From Chitinophaga rhizosphaerae (GTDB taxonomy: Bacteria > Bacteroidota > Bacteroidia > Chitinophagales > Chitinophagaceae): a stretch of DNA of 64,000 nt. A program made the position numbers and the translations under genes. The notes beneath the pieces were generated by a model, which worked only from the letters and a program-made list of their open reading frames with translations, did no database searches and was not told the origin of the DNA. Numbering within the stretch: position 1 is the first letter of the stretch; every line of letters starts with the position of its first letter. The stretch spans positions 744,001-808,000 of the forward strand of contig NZ_RXLO01000003.1 of assembly GCF_003958645.1 (NCBI RefSeq). The letters are read 5' to 3'. Of the stretch, positions 1-9,698 are shown in pieces.

Positions 1-33
1 AAAGGGCTGCCGGAGAAATCCGGTCAGCCCTTT
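1..33 (-). terminator. Rho-independent terminator of the TlpA-like gene
   Basis: Two arms (AAAGGGCTGnCCGG and its complement) pair around a 6-nt loop just beyond the stop codon of the minus-strand gene that ends at 54. The T-tract side lies outside the window, so only the hairpin is seen. Confidence 0.7.
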
Positions 34-53
34 ATAATTCAACTGTGGTACGC

Positions 54-1184
54 TTATTTGATCACTTCCGCGAGTTTGGCGGCGAGTGCATCGCCACGGA
101 GGTTCTTGGCGATGATTTTGCCTTGCGGGTCGAGCAGGAAGTTCTGCGGGATGGCGCGCACGGCGTAGAGGGCGGCGGCTTCGTTTTTCCAGAATTTCAG
201 GTCGGAAACCTGCGTCCAGGTGAGGCCGTCGTCAGCGATCGCTTTCAGCCATTTGTCTTTTGCATTGGGCTGGTCGAGGGAAACGCCGAGAATGGTGAAG
301 TTTTTGTCTTTGAATTCGTTGTACGCTTTCACGACGTGGGGGTTTTCTGCACGGCAGGGGCCGCACCAGGAAGCCCAGAAGTCGATCAGCACGTATTTAC
401 CGCGGAAAGACGCCAGGGAAACGGGTTTCCCTTCGGTATCGTTTTGTGTGAAATCGGGAGCGGTGGCGCCGATGGAAACGGCTTTCACTTTTTCGAGCAT
501 GTCTGCGTAAGCCTTGCCGTCTGCGCTGGATTGCACAGCGGGGGCCAGTTTTGCGAACATGGGCTGGATGGTGCCGTAGTCGGGCGCGGAGCCGGCGAAC
601 TGTTTCAGGGCTTCGAGGCCGGGGAGGGTTTTAGTATGCGTTTCCGCGAATTTCTTCATGATCGCATCTTCATCTTCGCCGATCTGTTTGCTTTCGGCCA
701 TGATGGCAGACATCCATACGGAATCTTTCTTCTGCTCGTCGGTAGAGCCGTAGTATTTGGCCATGAGGGCTTTGTTCCTGTCCATCACGGGTTTCATCTG
801 GGCTTCCAGGGCCACCTGGTCCGAAGTGTGCACGCCGCCTTTCACGGTAGCGTTTTTCAGGGAATCCGCGCTCTTGATGTTCACGGTGCCGGGCTCCAGG
901 TAAATCTTTACCGATTCGCCGTTACGGGAAGAGCGGGGGGCGTTCGGGCCGTAATCCATTACCACGGTAGCTTTGGTGATACCGGCAACGGAGCCGCTGA
1001 AGGAGAATTCACCGTTTTTCAGCGTGGAGGAATCTTTCTTCTGATCGCCGTCTACGGTGTAAATAAGATAAGCCTGGGTGGGGGCGTTATGGCTGCCGAC
1101 CTTGCCTTTTACGGCGTATTTGGTTTGGGCATGTACGAGCGCCGGCAGGAGGAGCACTGCAGGCAGGATCTGTAATCTTTTCAT
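54..1184 (-). CDS. TlpA-family thiol:disulfide oxidoreductase with N-terminal DUF4369-like domain
   Basis: Secreted, membrane-facing thioredoxin-fold protein of 376 residues. A signal peptide covers about residues 1-19 (ending VHAQ). The region to about 130 has the beta-rich look of the DUF4369 domain common in Bacteroidota redoxins, followed by a helical spacer. The redoxin domain runs from about 240 to the end and holds the active site W273-C-G-P-C277 and a downstream cis-Pro segment (AIPQNF). Family members reduce or oxidise disulfides in the periplasm, often for cytochrome c maturation or as a peroxidase-like reductase; the substrate cannot be told here. It stands alone, with a terminator after it and a 79-bp gap to the AraC gene. 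Confidence 0.88.
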   Translation of the reverse strand: MKRLQILPAVLLLPALVHAQTKYAVKGKVGSHNAPTQAYLIYTVDGDQKKDSSTLKNGEFSFSGSVAGITKATVVMDYGPNAPRSSRNGESVKIYLEPGTVNIKSADSLKNATVKGGVHTSDQVALEAQMKPVMDRNKALMAKYYGSTDEQKKDSVWMSAIMAESKQIGEDEDAIMKKFAETHTKTLPGLEALKQFAGSAPDYGTIQPMFAKLAPAVQSSADGKAYADMLEKVKAVSIGATAPDFTQNDTEGKPVSLASFRGKYVLIDFWASWCGPCRAENPHVVKAYNEFKDKNFTILGVSLDQPNAKDKWLKAIADDGLTWTQVSDLKFWKNEAAALYAVRAIPQNFLLDPQGKIIAKNLRGDALAAKLAEVIK

Positions 1185-1263
1185 TTGATTGGTTTGATTT
1201 TACGTCCTAAAAATAGGGAAAGAATTCGGTTGCCAGGTTGCCGTTTGTCACAAAATACAGGGC

Positions 1264-2145
1264 TTATCCACCCCTTTGCTGCCGGTAGTGGTTGGGGGAT
1301 ATGCCCATCAGCCGGGTAAAAAACCGCGAAAAATAGTACGGGTCGCTCATGCCCACGCTCGCCGCCACTTCCTTGATCCGCATATCGCTATACAACAGCA
1401 GTTCACAGGCCTTCTGCACCTTCAGGTTGTTGAAATACTCGATGGGCGTATAGCCCGTCTTCTTTTTGAACTGGTGCACGAAATGGGAAACGGACAGGTT
1501 CGCCTCCTCCGCCAGCTGCTGCAGCGTGAGCTGACCGCCGATCTGCAATTTCATTTGCCGGGTAGCCGTTGCCACGATCTCCCGGCTGTTGCCCGTTGTA
1601 TCGGGGGTGAACCGTTCCGGGAAAAGAAGGGAGGCCAGGAATTGGCCGAAACAGAGATTGGCATACAGGATGTTATCCAGGTCGTACCCGCTCTCCAGCT
1701 GCCGGTAAATAGACCCAAACAGCGCGATGCGCTGGTCTAGCCAGGGAACGGCGCTCTTCAGCGACGCGGTCTTGTGCTCCAGCGTGCGGGCCACGGCGTC
1801 AGAAGCGCTTCCCACAAAATGGACCCAGTAAATCGTCCAGGGATCGTCTTCATCCGCACGGTAGATATGGGCCGTTTTCCGGGGTATGACGAAAAAGTCG
1901 CCGGCGCCGATGGCAAACGTCTGCCGGTTGAACCGGGCACTGCCCCGGCCGTCAACACAATAAATAAGGATATGCTGGTCTACCCCTTCCGGCCGCACGC
2001 GATGATGGAAGCGGGCCTTGGGATAATAACCCATATCGGTAATGTAAAGCCCTGCCGTTAATTCATTTCGTGCGCACTGTTCCTCGAGAATTTTGCGGGG
2101 GATGACGATCGACTGCTGTCCGTCGAATCCATCTTTTTTCTTCAT
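1264..2145 (-). CDS. AraC-family transcriptional regulator (cupin sensor + double HTH)
   Basis: 293 residues. The N-terminal half (about 25-170) is an AraC-type cupin ligand-binding domain, with a proline-rich strand 'IPRKTAHIY'. The C-terminal 100 residues hold the two helix-turn-helix units, including 'LTLQQLAEEANLSVSHF' and the signature 'SDPYYFSRFFTRLMGISPNHYR'. It is transcribed away from the susC-susD operon across a 304-bp intergenic region, the usual arrangement for a local activator that senses a sugar imported by the neighbouring system. That role is inferred from position. A pair of TTATCA direct repeats in the shared intergenic region could be its binding site. Confidence 0.9.
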   Translation of the reverse strand: MKKKDGFDGQQSIVIPRKILEEQCARNELTAGLYITDMGYYPKARFHHRVRPEGVDQHILIYCVDGRGSARFNRQTFAIGAGDFFVIPRKTAHIYRADEDDPWTIYWVHFVGSASDAVARTLEHKTASLKSAVPWLDQRIALFGSIYRQLESGYDLDNILYANLCFGQFLASLLFPERFTPDTTGNSREIVATATRQMKLQIGGQLTLQQLAEEANLSVSHFVHQFKKKTGYTPIEYFNNLKVQKACELLLYSDMRIKEVAASVGMSDPYYFSRFFTRLMGISPNHYRQQRGG

Positions 2146-2247
2146 GCGTGGTATAGTTAAGGCTGGTCGTAAGATTATCCATTTCAGGACTGCAATCGCC
2201 GCTTGCCGGTACTTACGTTAAATATACATTATGCCCGTCGTTTATTG

Positions 2248-2263
2248 TTATCATTTATTATCA
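2248..2263. promoter_or_regulatory. Candidate AraC binding site (10-bp-phased TTATCA direct repeat)
   Basis: TTATCA occurs at 2248-2253 and again at 2258-2263, one helical turn apart, in the AraC/susC intergenic region about 105 bp upstream of the susC -7 element. AraC-family proteins typically bind phased direct repeats. No conservation data; inference only. Confidence 0.3.
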
Positions 2264-2368
2264 AAGATCGATACGGGATTGGCAGGGGCCCGCTCGGCGC
2301 AAAACCGTTTCGGCATAAAATCCATCATTAACCTTCTCGCATCCATTTTCCTGATTGAATTACTCTGT

Positions 2369-2376
2369 TAGATTTG
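2369..2376 (+). promoter_or_regulatory. susC promoter, -7 element TAGATTTG
   Basis: Perfect match to the Bacteroidota -7 consensus TAnnTTTG, 73 bp before the susC start. The -33 position (about 2346-2349) reads TTTT rather than TTTG, which fits a promoter needing an activator. The rest of the 304-bp gap (2146-2449) shows no gene. Confidence 0.5.
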
Positions 2377-2449
2377 TTGCCCAATACATTAGGATTCGAT
2401 CAGCAATTAATCAACCAAACTAACTACCTAAATAACTTAAATCTTCGCT

Positions 2450-5400
2450 ATGAAAGTGATCCACGTTCGCTTCCGAACGGGCAGGCAGCTTTGTTGTCCG
2501 CCCGGAGGGCAACCATTATTCAAATTTGTTTCATTCGTACTGACTATGCTCCTGCTGACCATGTTCCTGCTGGCGATGCCCGGGCAGGCGATGGCGCAGG
2601 AGAAAAATGCGGTTACGGTAACAGGCAGCGTGAAAGATTCTGTGGGCAACCCCCTGCCCGGGGTCTCCGTTATCGTGACGGGCCATACCGGAAAAGGGAC
2701 CTCCTCCAATGCCGACGGCAGGTTCATTATCGACGTGCCGCCCAACGTCACGATGCAATTCGTGCTCATGGGCTATGAATCCGTCTCCGTTCCCCTGGCC
2801 GGCCGGCAAACCATCCAGGTAGTGCTGAAGGAAAAGATAAGCCAGCTAACGGATGTCGTGATCACTGCCTATGGTAAAAAACAGCAGAAGGAGGCCATCG
2901 TGGGAGCGGTTACGACCGTCAATCCCAAAGACCTCAAAATCCCGTCCAGCAACCTCACCACCGCACTGGCAGGACAGGTGGCCGGGATGATCGCCTATCA
3001 GCGCAGCGGCCAGCCTGGGCAAGACAATGCTTCGTTCTTCGTGCGCGGCGTCACCACTTTCGGATATAAACAAGACCCGCTTATCCTCATCGATAACGTG
3101 GAATTGACGGCTACCGACCTCGCCCGGCTCCAGGTAGACGATATCGCCAGCTTCTCGATCCTTAAAGACGCCAGCGCCACGTCGCTGTACGGCGCCCGCG
3201 GCGCTAATGGTGTGATCCTCGTCACCACGAAGGAAGGCAAGGCCGGTAAGGCGAAAATCAATTTCAGGTTCGAGAATTCCATGTCGCAGGCCACCCGGAA
3301 CCTCCAATTCGCCGACCCCGTGCAATACATGGAACTGTATAACGAAGCCATCCAGACGCGCGATTCCCTCGGTGTTCCGCGCTTCGACCAGAACAAGATC
3401 AACCATACCCGGAACGGCGATAACAAATTCGTATATCCGGCGGTAGACTGGATGAGCGAGCTTTTCAAAAAACGGACGAACAACCAGCGCGCCAACCTCA
3501 GCGTAGGCGGCGGCGGGGAGATCGCCCGGTATTATGTGGCGGGCTCGTACAGTCGCGACAATGGCATCCTGAAAGTGAGCCCGGTCAACAATTTCAATAA
3601 CAACGTGCGGCTGAACAACTACCAGCTGCGGTCCAACATCAACATCAACCTCACCAAAACCACGGAATTGGTGGTGCGCCTGTCCGGCAACTTCGATGAA
3701 TATACCGGGCCGATAACGGGAGATGCCTCGTTCAGCACCGATCTTTATTCGCAGGTGATGCATACCAGCCCGGTGGATTTCCCCGCGTTTTTCACGCCCG
3801 ATTCCTCTACCTATTTCGAAAAGCATATCCTGTTCGGCAACAAGGCGCGGGAAAACGGCTCCCTGGGTGTGAACCCCTATGCTCAGCTCATGCGCGGGTA
3901 CAAGAACTTCTCGCAGTCGCGCATGTCTGCCCAGCTGGAAATGACGCAGAACCTCTCGTTCATCACGAAAGGCCTCAATTTCCGCGGGATGCTGACTACG
4001 AACCGTTTTTCGTTTTTCGACGTCGCCCGGCAATACAAGCCCTTTTACTACCAGGTCAGCGATTACGACAAGCAGTCGGATAAATACCGGCTGATGTGGC
4101 TGAACAACAAACCCAACGAGGCTACGGAGTACCTGGATTACTCGCCGGGCAGCCGTAGCATTTCTACGTTCGTGTACCTGCAGGGGATGCTGGACTATAA
4201 CCGCACCTTCGGCGATCATACCATCAGCAGCACGCTGATCGGTACGCGCCAGCAAACGCTCACCACCGACGGTTCTACGCTGCAATCGTCACTGCCGTTC
4301 CGCAATCTCGGCCTGGCGGGGCGAGGCACGTATTCCTACCTGAGCAGGTATTTCCTGGAATTCAACTTCGGGTATAACGGCAGCGAGCGTTTTTCGTCGA
4401 ACAACCGGTTCGGGTTTTTCCCGACGATCGGCGCTTCGTGGGTGATGTCCAATGAAAAAATGTGGGAGCCGCTGCGCGATGTGGTGACCCGCGCCAAAGT
4501 GCGCGCCAGTTACGGCCTGGTGGGGAACGATGCCATCAGCGGCCAGCGATTCTTCTATATGTCTGAAGTAGACATGAACGCCGGCTACGGTTCCATATTC
4601 GGGAAGAACAACGGATACAGCCGCAACGGGGTGGCGATCCGGAACTACGAAAACCGCGACGTAACCTGGGAAACCTCCCGGCAAACGAACCTCGGCCTGG
4701 AACTGAGCCTCTTCGGCAAGGTGAATTTCATCGGCGAGGTGTATCACCAGTTGCGGACAAATATCCTGCAACCGCGCGCCTCCATTCCCAATACATCCGG
4801 CCTGGAAGCGGGCGTCAGCGCCAATATCGGCGAAGCGGAATCCCGCGGGATGGACCTTTCGCTCGACTATAAGCAGGATTTCGGCAAACAGTGCTGGGTG
4901 GCCGTCCGCGGCAACCTTACCTACGCTACGAACAAGTACAGGGTGTACGAGGAGCCCCAGTTCAGGGAACCCTGGCGTTCCCGCGTGGGGCAATCTATCG
5001 GGCAAACGTATGGTTTTATCGCGGAGCGGTTGTTTGTGGACGACGCCGAAGTGGCCAATTCGCCCAAACAGAATTTCAACGGGTTCGTTCCCCGCGGTGG
5101 CGACATCAAATATAAAGACGTCAACGGCGACGGTGAGATCACCGAGCGCGATATGGTGCCCATCGGCCTGCCTACTACGCCCGAGCTGGTGTATGGCGCC
5201 GGATTTTCAGTTGGCTATAAAAGCTTCGACCTTTCCGCGTTTTTCCAGGGCCTGGGCCGCGAGTCGTTCTTCATAGATGTTTCGGATTACGACCGCCGGG
5301 GCGGGGAATATTACAACAGCACCATGCCTTTCATCGACAATGGACAGGTGCTCAAGGCGTATGCGGACCATCACTGGTCGGAACAAAACCAGAACATTTA

Positions 5401-5713
5401 CGCCATGATGCCAAGGTTGTCTGCCGCCATGAACTTCAACTCTGCGCCATGGCCGCGGGAAGGAGAAACCATCGCCAATACCTGGTTCATGCGCAACGGG
5501 GCTTTCCTCCGGCTCAAAAGCGTGGAAGTGGGCTATACCATCCCGAAGCACATCCTCAAACGCTACCATATCGAAAACCTGCGGGTATATTTCAACGGGC
5601 TCAACCTGCATACCTGGAGCAGCTTCAAGCTGTGGGACCCCGAAATGGGCGGCAGGGGCCTGGCTTACCCATTGCAGAAGGTATTCAACTTCGGCGTAAA
5701 CGTAAACCTGTAG
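2450..5713 (+). CDS. SusC/RagA-family TonB-dependent outer membrane transporter
   Basis: 1087-residue outer-membrane barrel that imports glycan or peptide fragments together with the SusD lipoprotein. Visible in order: a 49-residue leader whose hydrophobic core (about 28-46) ends AMAQ; a carboxypeptidase-regulatory-like domain (about 54-130); the TonB box region 'VVITAYG'; the plug (about 140-270) with 'DASATSLYGARGANGVILVTT'-type SusC signature; and the barrel to a C-terminal aromatic-rich strand ending 'FGVNVNL'. The leader is longer and more polar at its start than usual (two Cys, several Arg), so a later start is possible. There is no STN domain, so no anti-sigma control is expected; control is more likely by the divergent AraC protein. 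It begins a four-gene operon. Confidence 0.95.
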   Translation: MKVIHVRFRTGRQLCCPPGGQPLFKFVSFVLTMLLLTMFLLAMPGQAMAQEKNAVTVTGSVKDSVGNPLPGVSVIVTGHTGKGTSSNADGRFIIDVPPNVTMQFVLMGYESVSVPLAGRQTIQVVLKEKISQLTDVVITAYGKKQQKEAIVGAVTTVNPKDLKIPSSNLTTALAGQVAGMIAYQRSGQPGQDNASFFVRGVTTFGYKQDPLILIDNVELTATDLARLQVDDIASFSILKDASATSLYGARGANGVILVTTKEGKAGKAKINFRFENSMSQATRNLQFADPVQYMELYNEAIQTRDSLGVPRFDQNKINHTRNGDNKFVYPAVDWMSELFKKRTNNQRANLSVGGGGEIARYYVAGSYSRDNGILKVSPVNNFNNNVRLNNYQLRSNININLTKTTELVVRLSGNFDEYTGPITGDASFSTDLYSQVMHTSPVDFPAFFTPDSSTYFEKHILFGNKARENGSLGVNPYAQLMRGYKNFSQSRMSAQLEMTQNLSFITKGLNFRGMLTTNRFSFFDVARQYKPFYYQVSDYDKQSDKYRLMWLNNKPNEATEYLDYSPGSRSISTFVYLQGMLDYNRTFGDHTISSTLIGTRQQTLTTDGSTLQSSLPFRNLGLAGRGTYSYLSRYFLEFNFGYNGSERFSSNNRFGFFPTIGASWVMSNEKMWEPLRDVVTRAKVRASYGLVGNDAISGQRFFYMSEVDMNAGYGSIFGKNNGYSRNGVAIRNYENRDVTWETSRQTNLGLELSLFGKVNFIGEVYHQLRTNILQPRASIPNTSGLEAGVSANIGEAESRGMDLSLDYKQDFGKQCWVAVRGNLTYATNKYRVYEEPQFREPWRSRVGQSIGQTYGFIAERLFVDDAEVANSPKQNFNGFVPRGGDIKYKDVNGDGEITERDMVPIGLPTTPELVYGAGFSVGYKSFDLSAFFQGLGRESFFIDVSDYDRRGGEYYNSTMPFIDNGQVLKAYADHHWSEQNQNIYAMMPRLSAAMNFNSAPWPREGETIANTWFMRNGAFLRLKSVEVGYTIPKHILKRYHIENLRVYFNGLNLHTWSSFKLWDPEMGGRGLAYPLQKVFNFGVNVNL

Positions 5714-5732
5714 CCATTCAAAACGCAAAATC

Positions 5733-7634
5733 ATGAAGAAAGATATACAAATGTGGATCGTGGCGGCTTTGCTGCTGGTCAGCTTTCCCTCCTGTAAAAA
5801 GTACCTGGATGTGATGCCGGATAACGTGGCTACCATCGACTATGCGTTCCGCAACCGGAACGAGGCGGAAAATTACCTGTTTACCTGCTACGCCACCATG
5901 CAGCGGAACCTGTTCTACACCTGGAACGATCCTGCGTTCACCATGGGCGGAGAGATCCTTCACCCCATCCTCCAGGAGGGCGGCGGCAACGATTTCGGTT
6001 TCCGCGCGCTGAGGTCGGGGAAGAACGTGATGTCTGTGGAATTCGATTTTTTCAGCGGCTCGAACGGGGGCGTAAAGCTGTTCCAGGCCATCCGCCGCTG
6101 CAACATTTTCCTCGATAACGTGGATAAGCCGATCGATCTGACGCCGACTGAAAAAGCACGCTGGATCGCTGAGGTTAAATTCCTCAAGGCATATTACAAT
6201 TACTGGCTGGTGCGGCAATATGGCCCCATTCCCCTCATCCGGAAAAACCTGCCGTTGAACGCTTCGGTAGAAGAGGTGCGGGTGAAAAGGGAACATGTGG
6301 ATACCGTTTTCAATTACATCGTGCAGTTGCTCGACGAAGCCGCGCCCGGATTGCCCCCGGTGATCACGATGACGGCCAGCGAATCGGGCCGCGTCACCAA
6401 ATCGGCGGCACTCAGCCTGAAAGCGGAGGCATTGGCCTGGCAGGCAAGCCCCCTGTTCAACGGAAACCCCGACTATGCCTCGTTCCGCACGAAAGAAGGA
6501 CAGACATTGTTCCCCGAAAGCTTCGACCCCGGAAAATGGACGCGCGCGGCGGCCGCCTGCAAGGAAGCCGTGGAAGCGGCGCATGACGCCGGCATTAAAT
6601 TGTATGCATTCGTACCGCCGGCCAACCTGTCCAATGTCAGCGATTCTACGATGAAGCTCCTCGCATTCCAGGGAGCGGTTTCGCACCTGTTCAACGACGA
6701 AGTGATCTGGGGCGCCAATCCCGTGCACGCCGATTTCCAGTATTACTGCGTTCCCAAAATGACCCCGGAATCGCAGGCGAACGATATCATCTTCGGCAGC
6801 CTTTGCGCCCCGCTGGCCATCGCGGAATTGTTTTATACCGAAAACGGCGTTCCCATCAACGAAGACAGGACCTGGGATTACGCCAACCGCAACACGCCCC
6901 GGGCCAGCGACAATGCACATAAATACTATATCCACAACGGCTACCAGACCGCCGGCCTCAACCTGCACCGCGAAATGCGCTTTTACGCCAGCCTCGGCTT
7001 CGACGGCAGCAACTGGTTCGGCAACGGTACGCTCGACGATGAGAACCAGCAATACATCCAGGGAAAAATGAAGCAGGTCAGCGGCGCGGCGATGGCGATC
7101 AAAACCAACGCCACCGGGTATTGGATCAAGAAGCTCGTGTCTTACCAGAGCGAATTCCAACGGCAAAGCCTCCCCGTTCCCTTCGCCGTGCCCCGCATCC
7201 GGCTGGCTGCGATGTACCTGCTCTACGCAGAAACCCTTAACGAAGCGGGCAACCAGGCCGAAGCTTTGATCTGGATCAATAAGGTAAGGGAAAGGGCCGG
7301 ACTGAAAACCGTACAGGAATCCTGGAGCACCTATTCCAACCAGCCGGGCAAGTTCAACACCAAAGACGGCCTGCGCCAGATCATCCACCAGGAAAGGCGC
7401 ATCGAGCTCGCGTTCGAAAGCCAGGTGGGTTGGGACATGCGGCGGTGGAAGGAAATGAAGGATTACCTCAGCAACCCCATCCAGGGATGGAGCGTGTATG
7501 AAGAATCCGTTGCAGGATATTACCGCCGGCGCACCATCTTCATGCCGGTGTACAGCACCAAAGAATACCTCTGGCCCATCAGCGACAATGATCTCACCGT
7601 GAACCCGAATCTCGTGCAAACGCCGTTGTGGTAA
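5733..7634 (+). CDS. SusD/RagB-family nutrient-binding lipoprotein
   Basis: 633-residue partner of the SusC protein encoded 19 bp upstream. A lipoprotein signal peptide ends at the lipobox before Cys21 ('SFPSC'), then 'KKYLDVMPDNVATID', a typical SusD start. Tetratricopeptide-like helices follow, with the SusD signature 'IRLAAMYLLYAETLNEAGN' and 'IHQERRIELAFESQVGWDMRRWK' near the C-terminus, and the end 'WPISDNDLTVNPNLVQTPLW'. It caps the SusC barrel at the cell surface and binds the ligand. Ligand identity is not visible. Confidence 0.95.
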   Translation: MKKDIQMWIVAALLLVSFPSCKKYLDVMPDNVATIDYAFRNRNEAENYLFTCYATMQRNLFYTWNDPAFTMGGEILHPILQEGGGNDFGFRALRSGKNVMSVEFDFFSGSNGGVKLFQAIRRCNIFLDNVDKPIDLTPTEKARWIAEVKFLKAYYNYWLVRQYGPIPLIRKNLPLNASVEEVRVKREHVDTVFNYIVQLLDEAAPGLPPVITMTASESGRVTKSAALSLKAEALAWQASPLFNGNPDYASFRTKEGQTLFPESFDPGKWTRAAAACKEAVEAAHDAGIKLYAFVPPANLSNVSDSTMKLLAFQGAVSHLFNDEVIWGANPVHADFQYYCVPKMTPESQANDIIFGSLCAPLAIAELFYTENGVPINEDRTWDYANRNTPRASDNAHKYYIHNGYQTAGLNLHREMRFYASLGFDGSNWFGNGTLDDENQQYIQGKMKQVSGAAMAIKTNATGYWIKKLVSYQSEFQRQSLPVPFAVPRIRLAAMYLLYAETLNEAGNQAEALIWINKVRERAGLKTVQESWSTYSNQPGKFNTKDGLRQIIHQERRIELAFESQVGWDMRRWKEMKDYLSNPIQGWSVYEESVAGYYRRRTIFMPVYSTKEYLWPISDNDLTVNPNLVQTPLW

Positions 7635-7667
7635 ACCAGCCCTTCCATCAATTAAAAATCAAGCAAG

Positions 7668-8867
7668 ATGAAAATTTCACAAACCAGCATATTCACACTG
7701 CTCGGCATCATGGGGCTGGCAACCTTATGGGGCGGCTGCTTTAAAGACGATATCTACAACGAGCCCACGGAAAGGGATGGCGTTAAACCCGGCCCCGTCT
7801 CCAACGTCCAGGTAAAAAACGTCAACGGCGGCGCCACCATTACTTACAAACTGCCGAATTCGGCTAACCTGCTGTACGTACGGGCCAAATATAAAGCCAA
7901 CGACGTTGATGCGCGCCAGACGCAGGTTTCCTATTATTCCAACAGTATCGAAGTGAGCGGGTTCGCGGAAAAGAAAGAATATGAAGTGACGCTGACCGCC
8001 GTTTCGCGCGGAGAAGTGGAGTCAGACCCGGTCATCGTGAAAGTACACCCGGAAACGCCCATCCACCGCCTCGTGCTGCCCACCGTTCAAATCAAACCCG
8101 ACTTCGGCGGCATCTTCATCCATGCCGAAAATCCCGTTCGGGAAAAGATCGGCATTATCGTGATCACGGCCGACAAGAACGGTGAATTCAAACCCATCGA
8201 AAGCCAATACCTCAGCACGGCGGAAATTGGGTTCAGCGTCCGCGGATATGAAAGCAAGCCCCGGAAATTCGGCGTGTACGTCGTAGACCGCTGGGGCAAC
8301 AGCTCCGATACCCTGTTCGCAGAAGTTACGCCGCTTTTCGAAACATTGCTCGATAAGAACAAATTCACGGAACATCCCTTGCCGGGCGACGAGCCCATGG
8401 ATTACGGCTGGGCCCTGCCTTACCTGTGGGACGATAAAACGGAAGAAGCCAACGGCAACGGTTTCCATACCACTACCGTAGGCGCGCTGCCCAAGCACAT
8501 TACATTCGACATGGGTGCGAGCTACAACCTCAGCCGCTACAAAATGTGGCATCGGGTGAACGACTGGATGGCCTTCTCGCACGGCAACCCGAAACGCTGG
8601 AAGATCTGGGGGACGGACACCAAACCCGCTACCAATGGCAGCTTCGACGGCTGGACGCTCATCGGTGAATACGAAACGCCGCCCAAACCCTCCGGCAGGC
8701 CGCCTTACGACAATACACCGGAAGACGTTGCCCGCGCAAGGCAGGGTTTCGAGTTCAACATCCCGTCGAACACGCCGAAAGTTAGGTACATCCGCATCCA
8801 GGTCGAGGAAACCCTCTCCGGCGCCAACTTCTGGCACCTGATGGAAATCACTTTCTGGGGTCAATAA
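7668..8867 (+). CDS. Surface lipoprotein, DUF4959/DUF5126/DUF5000 type
   Basis: 399 residues with a lipobox Cys24 ('LWGGC'). Residues about 35-130 form a fibronectin-like DUF4959 segment and about 130-240 a second beta-sandwich (DUF5126-like). About 245-399 is a discoidin-like DUF5000 domain: 'ITFDMGASYNLSRYKMWHR' and 'VRYIRIQVEETLSG...LMEITFWG' are classic F5/8 type C strands. It lies 33 bp after susD in the same operon and is probably a surface glycan-binding protein serving the SusCD pair. Domain names are from memory of the families; the sugar-binding role is inferred. Confidence 0.85.
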   Translation: MKISQTSIFTLLGIMGLATLWGGCFKDDIYNEPTERDGVKPGPVSNVQVKNVNGGATITYKLPNSANLLYVRAKYKANDVDARQTQVSYYSNSIEVSGFAEKKEYEVTLTAVSRGEVESDPVIVKVHPETPIHRLVLPTVQIKPDFGGIFIHAENPVREKIGIIVITADKNGEFKPIESQYLSTAEIGFSVRGYESKPRKFGVYVVDRWGNSSDTLFAEVTPLFETLLDKNKFTEHPLPGDEPMDYGWALPYLWDDKTEEANGNGFHTTTVGALPKHITFDMGASYNLSRYKMWHRVNDWMAFSHGNPKRWKIWGTDTKPATNGSFDGWTLIGEYETPPKPSGRPPYDNTPEDVARARQGFEFNIPSNTPKVRYIRIQVEETLSGANFWHLMEITFWGQ

Positions 8868-8888
8868 TCAAACAAACCGCATCAACAC

Positions 8889-9578
8889 ATGAAAACATTC
8901 AATCCATATACCCTGCTGGCCGCCGGATGCGCGATGCTCCTGGCTTTGGGCGCCTGCGACAGGGAACCGACAGACTACCGGGAATTCCTGGGCGGAAAAG
9001 AAAGCGTCTATCCCGGCAAACCGAACAATCTCAAGGCCAGTCCTGGCCGCAACCGCGTGGAGTTTTCCTGGAATCCCAGTGCAGACCCCAGCGTGAAACG
9101 TTACCGCATCACCTGGAACAATGGCCGGAATACTGCCATGGTAGACGCTTCCACGCACGATCCCGCAGAATTCATAAAAGTGATCGTGCCGGCTGTGAAC
9201 GAAGACAGGTATGAATTTGCGCTGTACGCCCTCGATGCCGCGGGCAACATATCCGTGCCCAGCCCGATTTCTGTCCGCACTTACGGCGCGCGGTACGAAA
9301 GCGGCCTGAACAACCGGGGCGTTATTTCCAAATGGTTCGAAAGCGAAACGCTCGTGATCCAATGGGCAACGGCCGATACGGTGCACACCGGTTCCCGGAT
9401 CGCTTACACGGATGTGAACGGACAGAAAAAAACGTATGACGTGTTGCCCGGCGCGTGGGAAACGCGCGTGCCGGATTGTAAAGCGGGCGAAGCTATCAGC
9501 GTTTTATCGGGTTACAAACCGGTAGCGCTGGCCATCGATACGTTTTATGCATTGAAGCCGGATACGTTAAAATTTTAG
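8889..9578 (+). CDS. DUF4998 lipoprotein, last gene of the SusCD operon
   Basis: 229 residues, lipobox Cys23 ('ALGAC'). The start 'DYREFLGGKESVYPGKPNNLKASPGRNRVEFSW' matches the DUF4998 family: a fibronectin III-like domain (about 40-130), then a second beta domain. It lies 21 bp after the DUF5000 lipoprotein and before a strong terminator. DUF4998 and DUF5000/DUF4959 lipoproteins are regular companions of one subset of SusCD systems. A role in surface ligand capture is likely but unproven. No glycosidase is in this operon, so its degradative enzymes must be encoded elsewhere. Confidence 0.82.
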   Translation: MKTFNPYTLLAAGCAMLLALGACDREPTDYREFLGGKESVYPGKPNNLKASPGRNRVEFSWNPSADPSVKRYRITWNNGRNTAMVDASTHDPAEFIKVIVPAVNEDRYEFALYALDAAGNISVPSPISVRTYGARYESGLNNRGVISKWFESETLVIQWATADTVHTGSRIAYTDVNGQKKTYDVLPGAWETRVPDCKAGEAISVLSGYKPVALAIDTFYALKPDTLKF

Positions 9579-9601
9579 AATGCCCTGCTGTTTGTAAGTT
9601 G

Positions 9602-9633
9602 GCCCTCGGGAATAGACGCCCGGGGGCTTTTTT
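9602..9633 (+). terminator. Terminator of the susCD operon
   Basis: GC-rich stem GCCCTCGGG / CCCGGGGGC with an 8-nt loop, followed by a run of six or more T, 24 bp after the DUF4998 stop codon. Confidence 0.85.
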
Positions 9634-9650
9634 ATGGAGATGGGCGGAAT

Positions 9651-9679
9651 AAAAAACGGCCTCCGCAATGGAGGCCGTT
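9651..9679 (-). terminator. Terminator of the idh gene
   Basis: Perfect 10-bp stem AACGGCCTCC / GGAGGCCGTT with a 5-nt loop. On the minus strand it is followed by a T run. It sits 19 bp past the idh stop codon and faces the plus-strand terminator at 9602. Confidence 0.85.
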
Positions 9680-9698
9680 CGTATCGCAAGCGATCGGA

